From positions 1 through 64,000 of the forward strand of contig BGZK01000144.1 in NCBI GenBank assembly GCA_005406025.1: a stretch of DNA of 64,000 nt, given 5' to 3'. The first letter of the stretch is position 1, and each line of letters opens with the position of its first letter. The notes under the pieces are model-generated. The model did not search any database and was not told where the DNA came from. It saw only the letters and a program-made list of their open reading frames with translations. This DNA is from Eumeta japonica. Its lineage: Eukaryota; Arthropoda; Insecta; Lepidoptera; Psychidae. Both the position numbers and the translations under genes were made by a program. This document shows, piece after piece, positions 35,578 to 48,150 of the stretch.

Positions 35578-36022
35578 GTCATTCTCTTAACTTTAGCATT
35601 TTTGTAACAAATTATTTTTTTATATTAAAATACAAAAGCTCTCGGACGACATTTTTTATAAAAATCTATACATCCATTATATTGTAGTAGCGGAGCTAGA
35701 TTTAAGTGGCACGTAAAGCATCCGGCCTCTGTGCTTTGTCTCGCGAATGTCGGTTCGCGTTATATTTGAATGAATTTGTTAGAAGAATTATGGAAGAATA
35801 GGCACGGCGAAGCAGTTGAGAGTCAGTCGGAGTTAGTAAAAGAGTTGACGAGGGCTCACGCTCAAGTATAAAGGCCTCAATATTAACAAAGAGTGGATTG
35901 TTAAATAATCGATATCTTACATTGAACATGCATAAAAATCAAAAAACAGAGAAAATGAAGAACTGATCAAATAAACATAGTTAACGTTGTCTTATCTTTA
36001 ATTGAAGAATTGAAGTCCCCGG

Positions 36023-36079
36023 TACCCTTCGCGAAGGGTAACACACACACACACACTCACGCACGCACGCACGTACGCA
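36023..36079. repeat. 18-bp perfect palindrome followed by a CA/CG microsatellite
   Basis: TACCCTTCGCGAAGGGTA at 36023-36040 is a perfect palindrome without a loop. It runs straight into (AC)n, then ACGC repeats, to 36079. Confidence 0.85.
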
Positions 36080-36154
36080 AAGAAAGACGTTTTATGAAGC
36101 ATTTTATATGCACTAAAAATTACAATACATTTAACGTTTAAGACTTAATGACGG

Positions 36155-36183
36155 TTATTCCCACTTTAGATCAGTGGGAATAA
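36155..36183. repeat. Perfect hairpin, 11-bp arms, 7-base loop
   Basis: TTATTCCCACT at 36155-36165 pairs with AGTGGGAATAA at 36173-36183. Confidence 0.75.
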
Positions 36184-37004
36184 TACTTTAATAATACTTT
36201 TGCATTATTTTTAACAATGAAGTAATTAATGAAAACATTTGCGTAGAACCTACTTTATTGCAGTGAATGACTTCCCAAGGAACTACGCACAAATTTCGAA
36301 GTGGCGACTTAAAACACTCTCGAGCTACAGTAAAAAAACGTCCAAGTGAGTGTCAAGCAACATGCAGTTTAGGTTTCCGTAGTCACGTAGACAAAGGGGG
36401 CTTGTTGTAGGTTACTATAAATATATTAATTGAGTTTAGGGTTTAACGACCAATAATGTCTACATAGGACGTATCTTGAGAATGTTATGATTTTATATTT
36501 ACTACCTATTTTACGCAATCAACAACATCCTTTTTTCACGCAATTTCTACGAAATTCTGCTTTTTACTTCTCAAGTACATTTTATAAATTGCTTAATTTA
36601 TAAATAAATTACTTATAATCTTATAAGGAAAGTGATAGTTTTCCTTTCAACACCGTTATATATGCTACTATAGTGATTTTCTTAAATATATACAAGAATA
36701 ACCATTTTCCTGAGAGGAGTTACTTTTGACTCTAACAAAAAATAGCTCTTTGAAGCTTAATATTTTATAAAGGGGTTCTTGAATAGAAAATCAGCTTCTA
36801 TAGTCCTGTAATGTTTTAATAAGCTATCTAACGATACCCTACACCATCGGGTAAAATAGAAAAAAAATCATATCAAAAAGATTGTAGGAAAAGAAAATAA
36901 AAAAATATAATATTTAATTTTAGCCATTTATTGGCGTAGTAAATGTGTATACCCATGCCAAATTACACCTTTTTAGTACTTAAAGTCTTTAAGATAAGCC
37001 GAGA

Positions 37005-37095
37005 AAAGACAGATGTACAAACAGGCAAACGGACGGATGGACGGACATGGCGAAATCATAAAAGTTCCTTGTTGACTACGAAATCCAAAAACGCC
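37005..37095 (+). repeat. Dispersed repeat R2 copy
   Basis: AAACGGACGGATGGACGGAC, GGCGAAATCATAAAAGTTCC, then TTGTTGACTACGAAATCC. Same layout as 8720-8800. Confidence 0.6.
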
Positions 37096-37400
37096 AACTC
37101 ACCATCCGGCGCCGTAAGTGAGTGATGTCAAAAGCGCATGAATGTTTCAGCCGATACACTCGCGTGGCGTTCGCGCCGACGCGCAGCCGGAATATCGTAG
37201 CGCGCTTCAAAGGATGGCCCTGAATTAGTGCTGAGAGCCCCGGGGGCGGCCGAAATTTGCGAGTCGCAGCTTAACACTCGACCGAACTTTCGACAGCCGT
37301 GCGATAGAGCCTTTTTCCTTTAAAGAAAGGTAGGAATATATAGGGAGTGCGTCGCGCGAAACTCAGCGGGATCGGTGTCCTCGTAGTTCCAGGGATTCTT
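37096..37400. promoter_or_regulatory. GC-rich island
   Basis: Contains GCGTTCGCGCCGACGCGCAG, GCCCCGGGGGCGGCC and GTGCGTCGCGCGAAACTCAG in AT-rich surroundings. Neither frame has recognisable protein content. Confidence 0.3.
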
Positions 37401-40400
37401 CTCGGCAGCGTTTAGAAAACTATCTGTGCGCAAAACCGATTATATTACCTTTGTCCTCGAAACTATACATATCGAATGCTCTTTTTTGTGAGCACACAAT
37501 AGTCGCTTACACGAGACATCGCTATGAATGTGTTTCGTGAAATTGCTCATTGTCTCCATTATGGATTAAGAAAACTTGGTCCTGTCTGTTCTGGGAGATG
37601 TAGATATTAACACAAATAAACAATAGGAATGAGCTCCCTTTTCCAGTTTCCACATTATCATTTACTTTTTCATTAATTCACAACAGTGTAATAACTAGGT
37701 CATCGTTACTGTAGAAGTGTGTTTATGTGCATCTATACAAACAGACGTGTGTACGCATATTTTTAATTATAAATTAACGTACATTAAGCTTCATATTCAG
37801 TGTAATTAATGACAATTCTCATTATAAATTTCGTTTTAATGATTAAAATAGAAAGTATATACGGCGTTGCCTTCTTCCAGCTATTGTTGGGCTTGCATGG
37901 TGAAAGTAAGCAACTTGCATAATATCGGGAAACCCGCAACAAAACCTAGTGCCTATAGACAACTATTCAGGTCATATTGATTGCCAACTGAAATTCTACG
38001 GCTTATTCTCGTATCTTGTATCCGAGGGTTCAAGAGGCGCGGAGGGCGCTTACGATTCCGTAGTCGTCTCGACAGCACGGCCACCTTTGCCTCGTCGCGG
38101 TTATCCGCCCCCTGACGGCTGCAGATCCAGCGTGCGGGAACGCGCTCCACCGTTTTGAGCCTATAGACGGATTTCCCCAAATCTGCCCTCTTCGAACTTA
38201 TTTTTAAGGAGAGAAGTGCCTATATAGCTTCCTGCGTGGCAGGTTATATAATAAAAAAATATGAAGTGATTACTAAAATGAATTATTTAAAAAAATATAG
38301 AAAAACGTATGTAAGGTTCACAAGCTTTAGAAGTGAAACCTTCAGAAAATTAAACTGCAACAGAATGATTCTAATATGGTATCAGGAGTGGGATGATTAT
38401 AGGATATATTTGTTATAATATTGGTACCAAGTCTAAAATTTATAACAATACACAGACGCACACAAACACAGATATCTCTTTCTCTCGGATTCAATCTCAT
38501 GTTATATTTTATATCATTCTCTCGCAGAATAAACCCTACAGATGTATATGTTTGTCTCTTGTTACTGTCGGTTTTCCGTTCAAGAAGTTTTAATTCATAA
38601 CGGTGCTAAAGAAGTTTTCAATTTATTAAAGATCTCAGATGTTTCATAATTTCATTAATAAGGCTAAGTAATGCCTATTTTTACTGTAGTTGAAAATTGC
38701 GAATTAAACAAAAATCTGAAAATACAAGAACGAAGTCCGATAAGAAACTTCTTCTTGTTTGTAAATGTTACTATCGCTTCAATATTCATTGCAAAATAGT
38801 ATTATGTTATATGGAGCTTAAATATATCTTTTGTATCAGTTATTATGCAATTTCAAAGAAGACGAAAATGTAGAAAATCATTATTTAAATAAAAATAGAA
38901 TAGATTACGTTCTTAAAATAGAGTAAAAAGTAGAAAAAATCTCTTTTAGCCCCATAAAGATTTAAAGTTAGATACATATTCTTCTCCCATACAGATTGAT
39001 CTGAAAAATTATTAAATGATTGTCAATTTTTGGTAGTTATAATTATACTTTTAAGATTTAAAACAATAACGTCACACTAATGCAACAAACAGTAAGGAAC
39101 GTAGGGAATGATCATCGTTGCGAACATTTAACGGCAGCGATCAGACTGCAAAAAAAAACATTTATTTTTTGAGAGGTTTGCATTTCCCTAAATTGTTATC
39201 ATCTCAAGTAGCCGAGGATTCTGTTAATCTTATTGGTTCCAATAGTATGTTAATTGTTTTAAAAGATTCAAATATACAGCAACATTATGTTAGTGTGTAG
39301 CCAGTAAATTTATTAACAATTCAAATTTTGCTTCCCATCAAAATATTTATGTTTCTAATACCCACTGAGCATCATAGCATCTCTTATTACGCCCTCAAAA
39401 ACTGAAAAATCAGAGTCGGGAGTTCTGTACAAACGCAATGTCTGTGTATTACTATATATCGATATACGATGACTCGACGTAAAATTTGTTTATACATTTA
39501 TGTCGTGATTTAATGAAATTGAGTAAGCACTAGATCCACTATATTCTCTGGAATGCATCAATTTTCTACATCGATCATACCGAAACAGGCGGAGCGGTAT
39601 AACTCGAAGCGCGATAAAGAAAAACAAACGAAATCCGTTATGACAAGACTCGGACCGCAAACTTTATTCTTCCGACGAGGGGCGGGGGGAGAGAGTGGAA
39701 AAAAACCATCCGACTACGAGAACACGAATTAAAAAGCGAAACAATTTGTTTCACTCGAAACTGCGAGGTTAATCGTTTTAGTAATTAGTAGAAAATTAAA
39801 CCCGGCCGAGAAACATAAATAAAAGTTGTGGAAGTAAAAATATCGCGAGGCGACCCGCCGCGGCGCCCGCCCGCCCTCTAATTAAGGGCGGAAGAATGCC
39901 CGGCGAGATCTGGATCCGCCGGAAATAGGGAACACGGCTTGTTTAAGCGTCCGAAAGGGTGATTTTGAAAAAATCTGCGGGCCCAACTGTATGTATAGCT
40001 TAGTAGGGGCCGTGAGTACATTCAAACGGGCAAACGGCACGTCATTTTAAAATGCTTGCTATTTCTTTATCATTTTTTCCCTTCTTCGACCGGATTGTAT
40101 CATTACAAACTGTAATTTTGTGTTTTCATTTGCTGTACGAGAAATTACACTCTGTTAATTTGTAATATAATAACAAAACACACACTATTAGATAATATGG
40201 ATGCTTACAGCTTATAATTATAAAATCATGACAGTTGGTATTGAAAAAAGATAAAATGTTGTTTTTGATCTGATCGCTTAACAAACAAAGATATCCTTCA
40301 ATTAAAAAAAATCAGCAAAAGTGGAAGTCAAGTGAAACATTAATTTCATTAAGTTCATACAAAACAAGCATAGTATCACTTCTTATACATTTTAAAATTA

Positions 40401-40790
40401 TACTATAATAATATTATAACAAATATGTAATAATAATTTTGGTGCAACACCAAATACATAATTGTAAAAATATTATTTTAGATTAATTGGGCACACTAGT
40501 GCTCATATAGCTTAGACATTAGGACGTTACCATAGGCAAATAAAATATGTGGACACAAAAAAAAGGCTAAACTATGTTAAAAATAACTTCCCTTAAACTT
40601 ATTTCTAAAGCTCTATTACTGAGAATATATTCAAATAAATTAGATAAAGTAGTCGCTAATTTAATTTCCTTACAAAATAATAAATCGTAAAATATGCACC
40701 TTACAGTAAGGTGGTACACGTAAGACACTAGTATAATAATATATATAAATGATGAAATATCATCAGAATCATAAAAAATGGCGGATTTAT
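37401..40790. other. AT-rich interval with two GC-rich islands
   Basis: No gene recognised. A GC-rich patch lies at 38025-38160 and a strong one at 39590-39970. Confidence 0.4.
39590..39970. promoter_or_regulatory. CpG-rich island with an inverted repeat around TAATTA
   Basis: The core CCGCGGCGCCCGCCCGCCC at about 39857-39877 is followed by TAATTA at 39879-39884, flanked by CGCCCT and AGGGCG (39872-39877 and 39885-39890). TAATTA is the core homeodomain site. A second homeodomain-like patch, TTTAGTAATTAGTAG, lies about 100 bases upstream. This is the most enhancer-like segment of the window, on composition and motif alone. Confidence 0.35.
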
Positions 40791-40794
40791 GAGA

Positions 40795-40905
40795 CTGTTA
40801 CATGAGGGCAGGCCGACGGACGTACATGACGTACGTTACATTATAAAACGTACGTACATTATAAAAGGTTTTTGCCTTTGACTACGAAAACCTAAAAACA
40901 CTATG
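40795..40905 (+). repeat. Dispersed repeat R2 copy with a small internal duplication
   Basis: GGCAGGCCGACGGACGTACA, then ACGTACGTTACATTATAAAA nearly duplicated, then AGGTTTTTGCCTTTGACTAC, GAAAACCTAAAAACAC. The duplication of TACATTATAAAA is private to this copy. Confidence 0.55.
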
Positions 40906-41103
40906 TCTATTTAATTGTATGGTCTGTAGTCTCCACTAAAATCATATTATAAAGGGGGTGAGGAAGTGTCATATAGGACTATCGCCATACTAGCCATTGC
41001 TTCTCGTTATTGACGTCGTCGTTTGAAGAACGTGGTGCAATTTTCCAATGCAATTGGACCACGATATTAATTCAACGTTCCAATCTTTGCTTTTTCTGAA
41101 AAC

Positions 41104-41495
41104 ATTGGTTGTGTGTAAAATCGGTTTACGGACGATAATTTTATGTGATAATGTCATAAAAAAATATTGAAGAAAAATTGCATTTTTTTATGAATTGAAC
41201 TGAAATATTATCACTGAATTATCATTATTTTGTATAATACAAAGAAGGAGTTAATTGAAAATGACAATGTTTTCGATAAATTAACATTTATTTGCACTCG
41301 TTAATTCAAATATTTTTCTACTTAAATTGTACAGTAAATAGATATATGCGTCACAATCCGAACGCTTAGGCCGATCGTGCCTCTCTATTGTTCGGCGCTC
41401 TCGCTTGCACGCTCGGCTCAGGCGGAACGCGACAATGAGTCATGCTTTTTCGAGCGTGCAGCCGGCGTTCATCGATTTATAAGACGTTATCACGT
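41104..41495. mobile_element. TIR element, copy B, short derivative
   Basis: Inverse orientation relative to copy A at 32182-33085. GTGATAATGTCATAA at 41145-41159 and TTATAAGACGTTATCACGTC at 41477-41495 are the inverted arms. The outer flank 41104-41144 (TTGTGTGTAAAATCGGTTTA, CGGACGATA) and the GC-rich interior near 41370-41460 (GCGCTCTCGCTTGCACGCTC) both match copy A. About 450-500 bp of copy A's middle are missing. No coding sequence. Confidence 0.7.
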
Positions 41496-41499
41496 CAAA

Positions 41500-44355
41500 A
41501 ACAACATTAATACAATACTGGCATCTATGTTGAAAATGCTTTCATAAGTCAAATGACGTTGTTCTGCTAGTGTAAACCAATCGTTTAAGTAGCAATGGTA
41601 ATGAAAAATTACTTCCACCATTAAAATAATGAGCTATATGATCTTCGTAATTCACATAGAGTAAGAGACGACTCTGAAAATTGCCTTGCTGCCAGTAATC
41701 TATAACGTTTTGAATTTCTAGTTGTAATAAAATATTTCTTTTCTAAAAACTGTTAGATTACATCATAATAAATATATTGAAACATATTTATTATAAGCGA
41801 TATAATTTAAACCTATCCATTTTTTTGTATAATATTGTCGATTTAATACTCATTAAAAGTCGATCTTATATGATGTTAGTTTATTTAAGAAATTGATTTT
41901 AATAATAAGCTATTTTAAAATAAGGTCATGTTAATAACATTGGTAGGCATATCATAAAAGGAACAAGATTGTAAATGTACTTAGTAATAAGTTAGAGATT
42001 CATGCGTAATTTGACAGGAGTATTGTGAGGGATGCATACTTACATATTACGGTAAAAATATATTACATGTCCTTGCAAAAATCTGCTGGAAATTAGTACA
42101 CTTATCTGTATTAAAAATACGGTTTATAACAAATCTTAACGGTCGGCCATTGACGCCACGAAGTCGAAATTTCCGAAAAGTTACGAAAATTACTCCTGTA
42201 TATCTTATATTTATATAATTGGACATAACTTATTATCGACTTACATTTCTCTTTATAAATTTTGAGCAGTATTACAAAACTCCTGATGCGAGGTAGTCGT
42301 AATTAGCACAGATTAGTAGAAAAATTAGTAGAAAATAAACAGTTTTTTCAGAAGCGACTGTGTTATTTAAAAATTTAACCAACCAGACAGTATAGAGAAT
42401 CCGAGGACGTGCCGAGGGCAAAGGGAATCCCCGGTTATATTAGCACTAGATGGAATCTACGTTGAAAGTGAAGCTAGCACTAGAAAGGATTAGTTAGTAA
42501 ATATTTATTTGAATATGGCAGCGTAGAATACTTTTTAGGCAAATAGCTTACAGTTTTAGAGGCGTTGAAACATTAGTTGATAAAAATTAGTCCAAAAGAC
42601 TATTTTTTCAAATGTCAAATGTGTTTTGGTTTGGTCAAGTTTAGCAACTTTTTTTTTGTCAGATTTTAAACATTTCACTATTGAGACACATAAAATGGTT
42701 CTAGATTGACAATTAAATAAAGATAAATGTGAAATATGAACCTTTACTATTCAAATAGATTAAATTGCTCAATAATAGATATAAAGAAATTTTCATGTAG
42801 TTATTATACTTTAAGTTGAATATATGTTTAAATCAATAATTTTTATCTATTTTTTTTTTATTTCTAGAAATAAATTTTCTTAGTATTCTTCGTTTGTTTG
42901 TAAAAAATTCTTTTATTCCCTAAACAAATCAAAATGTACGAATCACTATACTTGTTGATACAAAAATTATACAGCTCTTTTGCTTCACTGCCAAGATTTT
43001 TGGTGCTTAAAACTTGGCCCTATAAATATACCACCAATTATGCAATATAATAGTTTCGTAATATTATAATAAGTATTATGCAAACTAAATTTTGCGTTTA
43101 TAAAACGTTTGAAAATTCATGTGATAATATTTTATTAACAAAGGAAAAAAATAAAGTATCATAATTATATTTCAATTAAGTCTTGAAAGAGGAACTATTT
43201 ATTGTCCAGGTACATTTCCTCAATATTACGGCAATTCAGATAGAAAATCCGCTCATTACACTTTTTAAAAAATATCAACATATTAAACAAGTTATCTAAG
43301 TATTCAATCAAACACAAAATTCCTTCCGAATTCCTCGTTTCGTATGTCATGTAAATTGTCATTGCGTGCATTGTTGTAAAGTTTGTCAATCGGGACACAA
43401 ATTGTTGCGCTTCGTATAGGTCCTAATGCGACGGCCGTACGTGCGCCGCCGCCGGCTAAATCTAAAACGACCCTAGAATACTAATGTACGATCTGCGATC
43501 GCGTCTCGTCGATACTGATATAAAATACTTATGACCCGCGTCTCGAAAATTAGCGGCTTTATGGACTTGTTCTTTAAATTTTTGGTTATATTAGTTTCTG
43601 GACTAGGTACTCATAGGTTTCAGTAGAGTTGTTTAAATTATCAGTCTGAAAAAAAAATGTGGGTTATAAGACATTATAAGATAATAACAACAACATTTGT
43701 TTATGCAGAAGCTATCTGCCGTTAGTTCTGTTCTCTTACATGTGAATCGCTTTCGAACCTTTACTAAGTTTTTTTTTTCTATATAAAAAAATTAGATTTT
43801 CAGACTAATGACTCCATAGTTGAATTACAACATGCGATAGATTTTATAAACATTTCATCACCTAGAATCCATAACGACAGGACTTTGGACCTTCCCAAAT
43901 GGATTCATGTAAGAAATCAACTTGAGAACCACAATTTTTGGCATTAAGTTTCTATAGTTTTGCAGTGATTTACAAAAGAAAAGAAATGCCGGACATATAA
44001 TAAAATGCCGGTTAATAGGGCACCCTGACTATTCCATACAAACTCGATTACCTAAACAGATATTTCATCCATCGTGAGTCTCGATCGATTTTTGCCTGTT
44101 TTTTTATACCATACTGACGCTATATCGGTGCTAGGGAATCCGAATCATTAATTTTTTTCATAAGACTTTTCAATTTTTTTAAATACCTGAATTTTTTGAA
44201 ATATTATATTTCATAGAGGGAAATTAAAAAATGTTACCCATATTTTGGTCTATATCACGATACTACTCCTATCGCAAATATAAGTTTGTAAGTCCAAAAA
44301 AAATCATAAGATATATCTACAAATTAACGATTTTCAGATGTTTTTTCTTTAGTTG
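41500..44355. other. AT-rich interval without a gene
   Basis: No gene recognised. A GC-rich patch at 43425-43560 includes GACGGCCGTACGTGCGCCGC. Confidence 0.45.
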
Positions 44356-44359
44356 TACT

Positions 44360-44665
44360 GTGAGACCTTTCTTTTTATCAAATTTCAAGATTCTAGGCCA
44401 CTCTACAGGTTTTGATTTAGTTATGAGTTTCATATATTTAAAACATAAAGGGCTGTATTTTGGTCATATTTTTCGATTACGTTGACTTAGATTTTTTCAT
44501 AGCTTCAAGAGACCGCAGACATAAGCATTAATGTCAACTTCGATTTGATACCTCCACGTGTTCCTAAGAAAAAGGGTTTTGACATAAAAATATACAGACG
44601 AACAGACAGACTACGAAGTGATCCTATAAGAGTTCCCTTTTTCTTTACAAGAACGGAAAACTAAA
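44360..44665 (+). repeat. Dispersed repeat R2, long copy
   Basis: From about 44580 it reads GACATAAAAATATACAGACG, AACAGACAGACTACGAAGTG, ATCCTATAAGAGTTCCC and then TACAAGAACGGAAAACTAAA. I recall this layout from a repeat common in moths (a -ACAGACAGAC- core, ATCCTATAAGGGTTCCG, ACGGAACCCTAAAA). The upstream 200 bases, with AAATTTCAAGATTCTAGGCC, probably belong to the same unit. Confidence 0.6.
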
Positions 44666-44949
44666 AATAAGAAAAATAATAAGTAACTAAACATAGTTCG
44701 CTTTGTTTCCGTCGATGTTTTTACATCTTACATTGTTTTAGATTGTCATTCAGCACAGATATATTTTTGACATATGATATAGTGCACATGTACTCAGAAT
44801 GCCTCACTCTACGACCGATTATTAGACTGACTTAATATTTGTAAAGGATCTAGAGGTTTTAATTGCGTAGCAAAATAATGACAAAGAATAATAAAGATCG
44901 CACGAATTTTGGCCGAGTGTGCCTAGTCAGGTCATATTTTATACAGAAA

Positions 44950-44984
44950 TTTTATTATCATTGTGATAATTAATGATAATAAAA
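44950..44984. repeat. Perfect hairpin, 12-bp arms
   Basis: TTTTATTATCAT at 44950-44961 pairs with ATGATAATAAAA at 44973-44984. Confidence 0.75.
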
Positions 44985-45012
44985 CCGTGCTATGTACATT
45001 ATTTCATACACA

Positions 45013-45024
45013 CCCCCCCCCCCC

Positions 45025-45057
<33 letters not shown>

Positions 45058-45085
45058 ACACACAGTGTGTGTATGTGTATGTATT
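45013..45085. repeat. C13 run plus (CA)n and (GT)n microsatellite
   Basis: Thirteen C at 45013-45025, then (AC)n with one CTC interruption to 45064, then GTGTGTGTATGTGTATGTAT. The CA and GT halves can pair with each other. Confidence 0.9.
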
Positions 45086-45701
45086 ATAAATCGACATCGA
45101 CAGTAAGGCCAGCGAAAACCTAGAATTTTACGATTTTATATCAAGTCAGGACTCTCGCACGACATGTCACAAAGTGATTGGCGCAAAAGACAAATGGACA
45201 CGGTTGTCAAGGATAATAAATTGATGACTTTGCCATATTTTTGATTCAGGTGACAATTTTTCTGATTGTATCCGAAAATAAGACTTAAAAATCGAAAGAG
45301 CACAATATAATGTTTAGGAACAATGCAGGTTAATCATTTTCAAGATCAAAGGTTAGAAATATATAATAACTGATTAATAAAATATTCATTGTGGGCAATT
45401 TTGGCATAAAAAACAACTATTTATTTTATATTAAGCAAATCTCAATGATTTGACCAAATATCACAGTGTTAATCGGAACAATTTTCTAAAAAACATCTGA
45501 TAACTGTCCTGATCAAGAGAGACATTCACTTATCTAGAGATATTTAATCTTTTCTGTTTATAATTACAGTATCTGAAATATGAAATTTATGCTTTAAAGC
45601 GACATAGAAAAACTGAACAAATACAGCAGACGCAATTTGATGTAACAAAAAGAAAAATAATAAACAATCCGAGGCTGATATATGATGATGAACGTGAACG
45701 A

Positions 45702-45753
45702 TGAACGTGATTCGTCTTTTAGGCTGAATAGCCTAAAAGACGTATCACGTTCA
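45702..45753. repeat. Hairpin, 24-bp arms with one mismatch, 4-base loop
   Basis: TGAACGTGATTCGTCTTTTA through GGCT at 45702-45725, loop GAAT, and the inverse at 45730-45753 with a single T/A mismatch. GATGAACGTGA is also partly duplicated just upstream. Confidence 0.85.
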
Positions 45754-46179
45754 AGTCGATGTGTACCAACATGTTAAGTTTGAAAAATCTCAAAATAATT
45801 ATAAAAAAACCTTTGTCCTGTTTCAATGAACGTCCTAGAACTATTTCATATGTACTTGACAAGAGTTGCAATACAATAAATAATCTCCTTTGATTACTTT
45901 AAGTCGTTAGAGATTCATAGAATTAATATTGACAGCGTCGAATAAGGCAACGTATAGCACTAAATGTATTTCAGCATTTGAACCAGGTACACATTCAGCT
46001 ACTACTAAATGAGTTGTCTCCGGCAGCCTGAAACATACATAGGAAAGTTTCTGGAAGAAACCGGTGTGGCTTAGCATACTGCTGCTGGGCCTTTAGAAAA
46101 GTCCTGGGCCTGGGAAAGTCTTTAGAAAACCAAAAACTGAGAAAAAATATAAGTTATTTTTGACATTATTGTTTTAAAA

Positions 46180-47185
46180 AATAGTGTCCGTTGAGATCAT
46201 CGCTGCTTTCAATTGAACCACTGAGAGAAACACTTGGCTCACTCGCACTTAGAGGTCACTTCGACGCCCTATTCCTGGTGTCCATAAGCCATTTTACTAG
46301 AAGCTTTTCATTTATTTTAGGAAATAAATAAAAATCGCAGGATTTAATGTCGGGGCTGTAAGGCGGGTGAATCAATGTTTCATTGCCTAACGTCCCCAAA
46401 TAGTTAGTTGTTTGTCTGGCGGGATATGGCGAGACGTCGACATGAAGAAGAATCCTACTGACAGGTCGTTTTCCCCAACTTTTTTTCAGAGGCAAACAAT
46501 TGTTACTATAACAGTTTAAAGTGACTGCTTTTTAACTTCAAAAACATTTGTTGCGTCCTTCATTCCAAAGGAACTGGTCACATCTTTTTACCAACGCTTC
46601 GACCTGCTTTTACTTTACTAGGAAACTCCTCGAAATGAAAAACCCACTGAGCGTATTGTTTTTTTTTGGTTTCAGAATTGTAACAGTGAACCTAGCTTTC
46701 ATCACCAGTAAATTTGTCGTAAATAGCGTTTGAGTTACCGTCGGCAATTGTTTGCTTTAATTCACAGCACCAATTAACACGATACATTTTTTAAGATTCG
46801 GTCAAATTATGAGGTATCCACCGAGAACAAAGCTCGCTAACTCTTCATGAAGAATTTTGTGATTTATACCTATGCTTAAGCATATCCAATTCTGCTGGTA
46901 GGTCACTCTTTAATCGGTCTTTATCATGAGCTGCACAACACTAATGTTGTCTTCGGTTGCCGCCGTAGAAGGACGTCCCTCACGTAGATTATCAGTCGGA
47001 TTAGTGCGACCACGTTTGAACTCGTTAAAGCAGTTATAAACAGAGGCCAGGGATTGAGCTTCATCACGAAATGCCAACCGAAGTCTGTTGTAATTTTCTT
47101 GTTGGTTTAAATGCCAACAAAATCCGTAGAAAATCATTGCACGAACATTTTCGTGTGTTAAATTTATGTTGACGGTAAACAAACA
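46180..47185 (-). mobile_element. Mariner transposon remnant 2, nearly full transposase
   Basis: On the minus strand the N terminus at 47182 reads VRAMIFYGFCWHLNQQENYN and AFRDEAQSLASVYNCFNEF, the first DNA-binding domain. Near 46690-46740 it reads TGDES, a stop, then VHCYNSET, the first catalytic box (TGDESWVHHY). Near 46420-46450 it reads LLHVDVSPYPARQTTNYL (second aspartate), then HPPYSPDIKSCDFYLFP (third, D34D type) at 46330-46370. A stop replaces the Trp of the first box and others follow, so it is inactive. Just beyond the 5' end, TAAGGTTGGAAAAAGTTCC at about 47230-47248 looks like a terminal repeat. I found no matching inverse at the other end. Confidence 0.8.
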
Positions 47186-48145
47186 TTTTTTCCGCTAATT
47201 TATGAAAACAAATGAATGCAAGTTATATAATAAGGTTGGAAAAAGTTCCATTTTTTAATTTAAACATGTTTTTTATTTTAAATTTTGTAGTATGTCGCCT
47301 GTCACCTACATAGCCATAAACTGTTTTATTAAAGTTGTCGCCTTCGTTCCTAACTTTATATATTATATGAAGTGCAAATTGATTGTGACTTAGGTGAGAA
47401 AGTGACCTTATTTATCGAGACCAGGAAATACAAGTTGCTCTTGATAAAAATCATCGGCCTCGGATAACTGGATTAATTAATTATAACTGATCGTTCAGCA
47501 ATTATCTCAGTAAATAATAAAAATGACTACCCATTTGTTATAGCGGAAATAATTAATTTATCATTATTTTTCGTCTGTTACTCTTAGGGTTCCCTGTCTC
47601 AATATGAAAAAAAAACACTTTTATCGGTTAATTTGGCTATCTATCTGTCCGACTACGTGTCAGTCTGTTTTTCTGTTTGTTTGTCTAGACCCTTATAGTC
47701 AGGCACACGTGAAGGCATAAAGTTAAAATTATCATTAAATGTTTAGGTCTGCTTTCATTTGGAGCTGTAAGAAATGGAGCAACGTAATCAAAAACTACGG
47801 CAGTTAATGCGTTATATTTGAATATAAGGAAATAAAAACCTATAGGGTACTTGCTATTGACCTAGAATGGTTACAGCACAATTTAAGGAAAAATACGAAA
47901 ATAATTAACTTGCTTGTTGTAATCAGTAATCAAAATATCACAAGAAAAAAATCATTGGAAATTTAAACTTTTTGTAGGAATATCAATCGTAATGTAAACC
48001 AATAAAGAAGAACATTTTTAACTCCCCTTTAATAAAATTAGACAATTTTTAAAATTCGGTTACTTTTAAAAAATTCTCAAATAATTTGTAAATATCTCGT
48101 TGTCTGTCATTTAGAATTGTCTCCCGTTCTTTTCCAAAATTTATG
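47186..48145. other. AT-rich interval between mariner 2 and the CACC/GGTG array
   Basis: No gene recognised. Contains an inverted R2 copy. Confidence 0.45.
47582..47720 (-). repeat. Dispersed repeat R2 copy, inverted
   Basis: On the plus strand it begins CTTAGGGTTCCCTG and ends with CTGTCCGACTACGTGTCAGT, TTTGTTTGTCTAGACCCTTAT, the inverse of the R2 layout. Confidence 0.5.
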
Positions 48146-48150
48146 CTTAG

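Larger units (their letters stand above)
35150..37000. other. AT-rich interval without a gene
   Basis: Holds palindromes at 35540-35577, 36023-36040 and 36155-36183 and a CA/CG microsatellite at 36040-36079. No gene recognised. Confidence 0.45.
44670..46140. other. AT-rich interval without a gene
   Basis: Holds hairpins at 44950-44984 and 45702-45753 and a poly(C)-(CA)n microsatellite. Confidence 0.45.
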
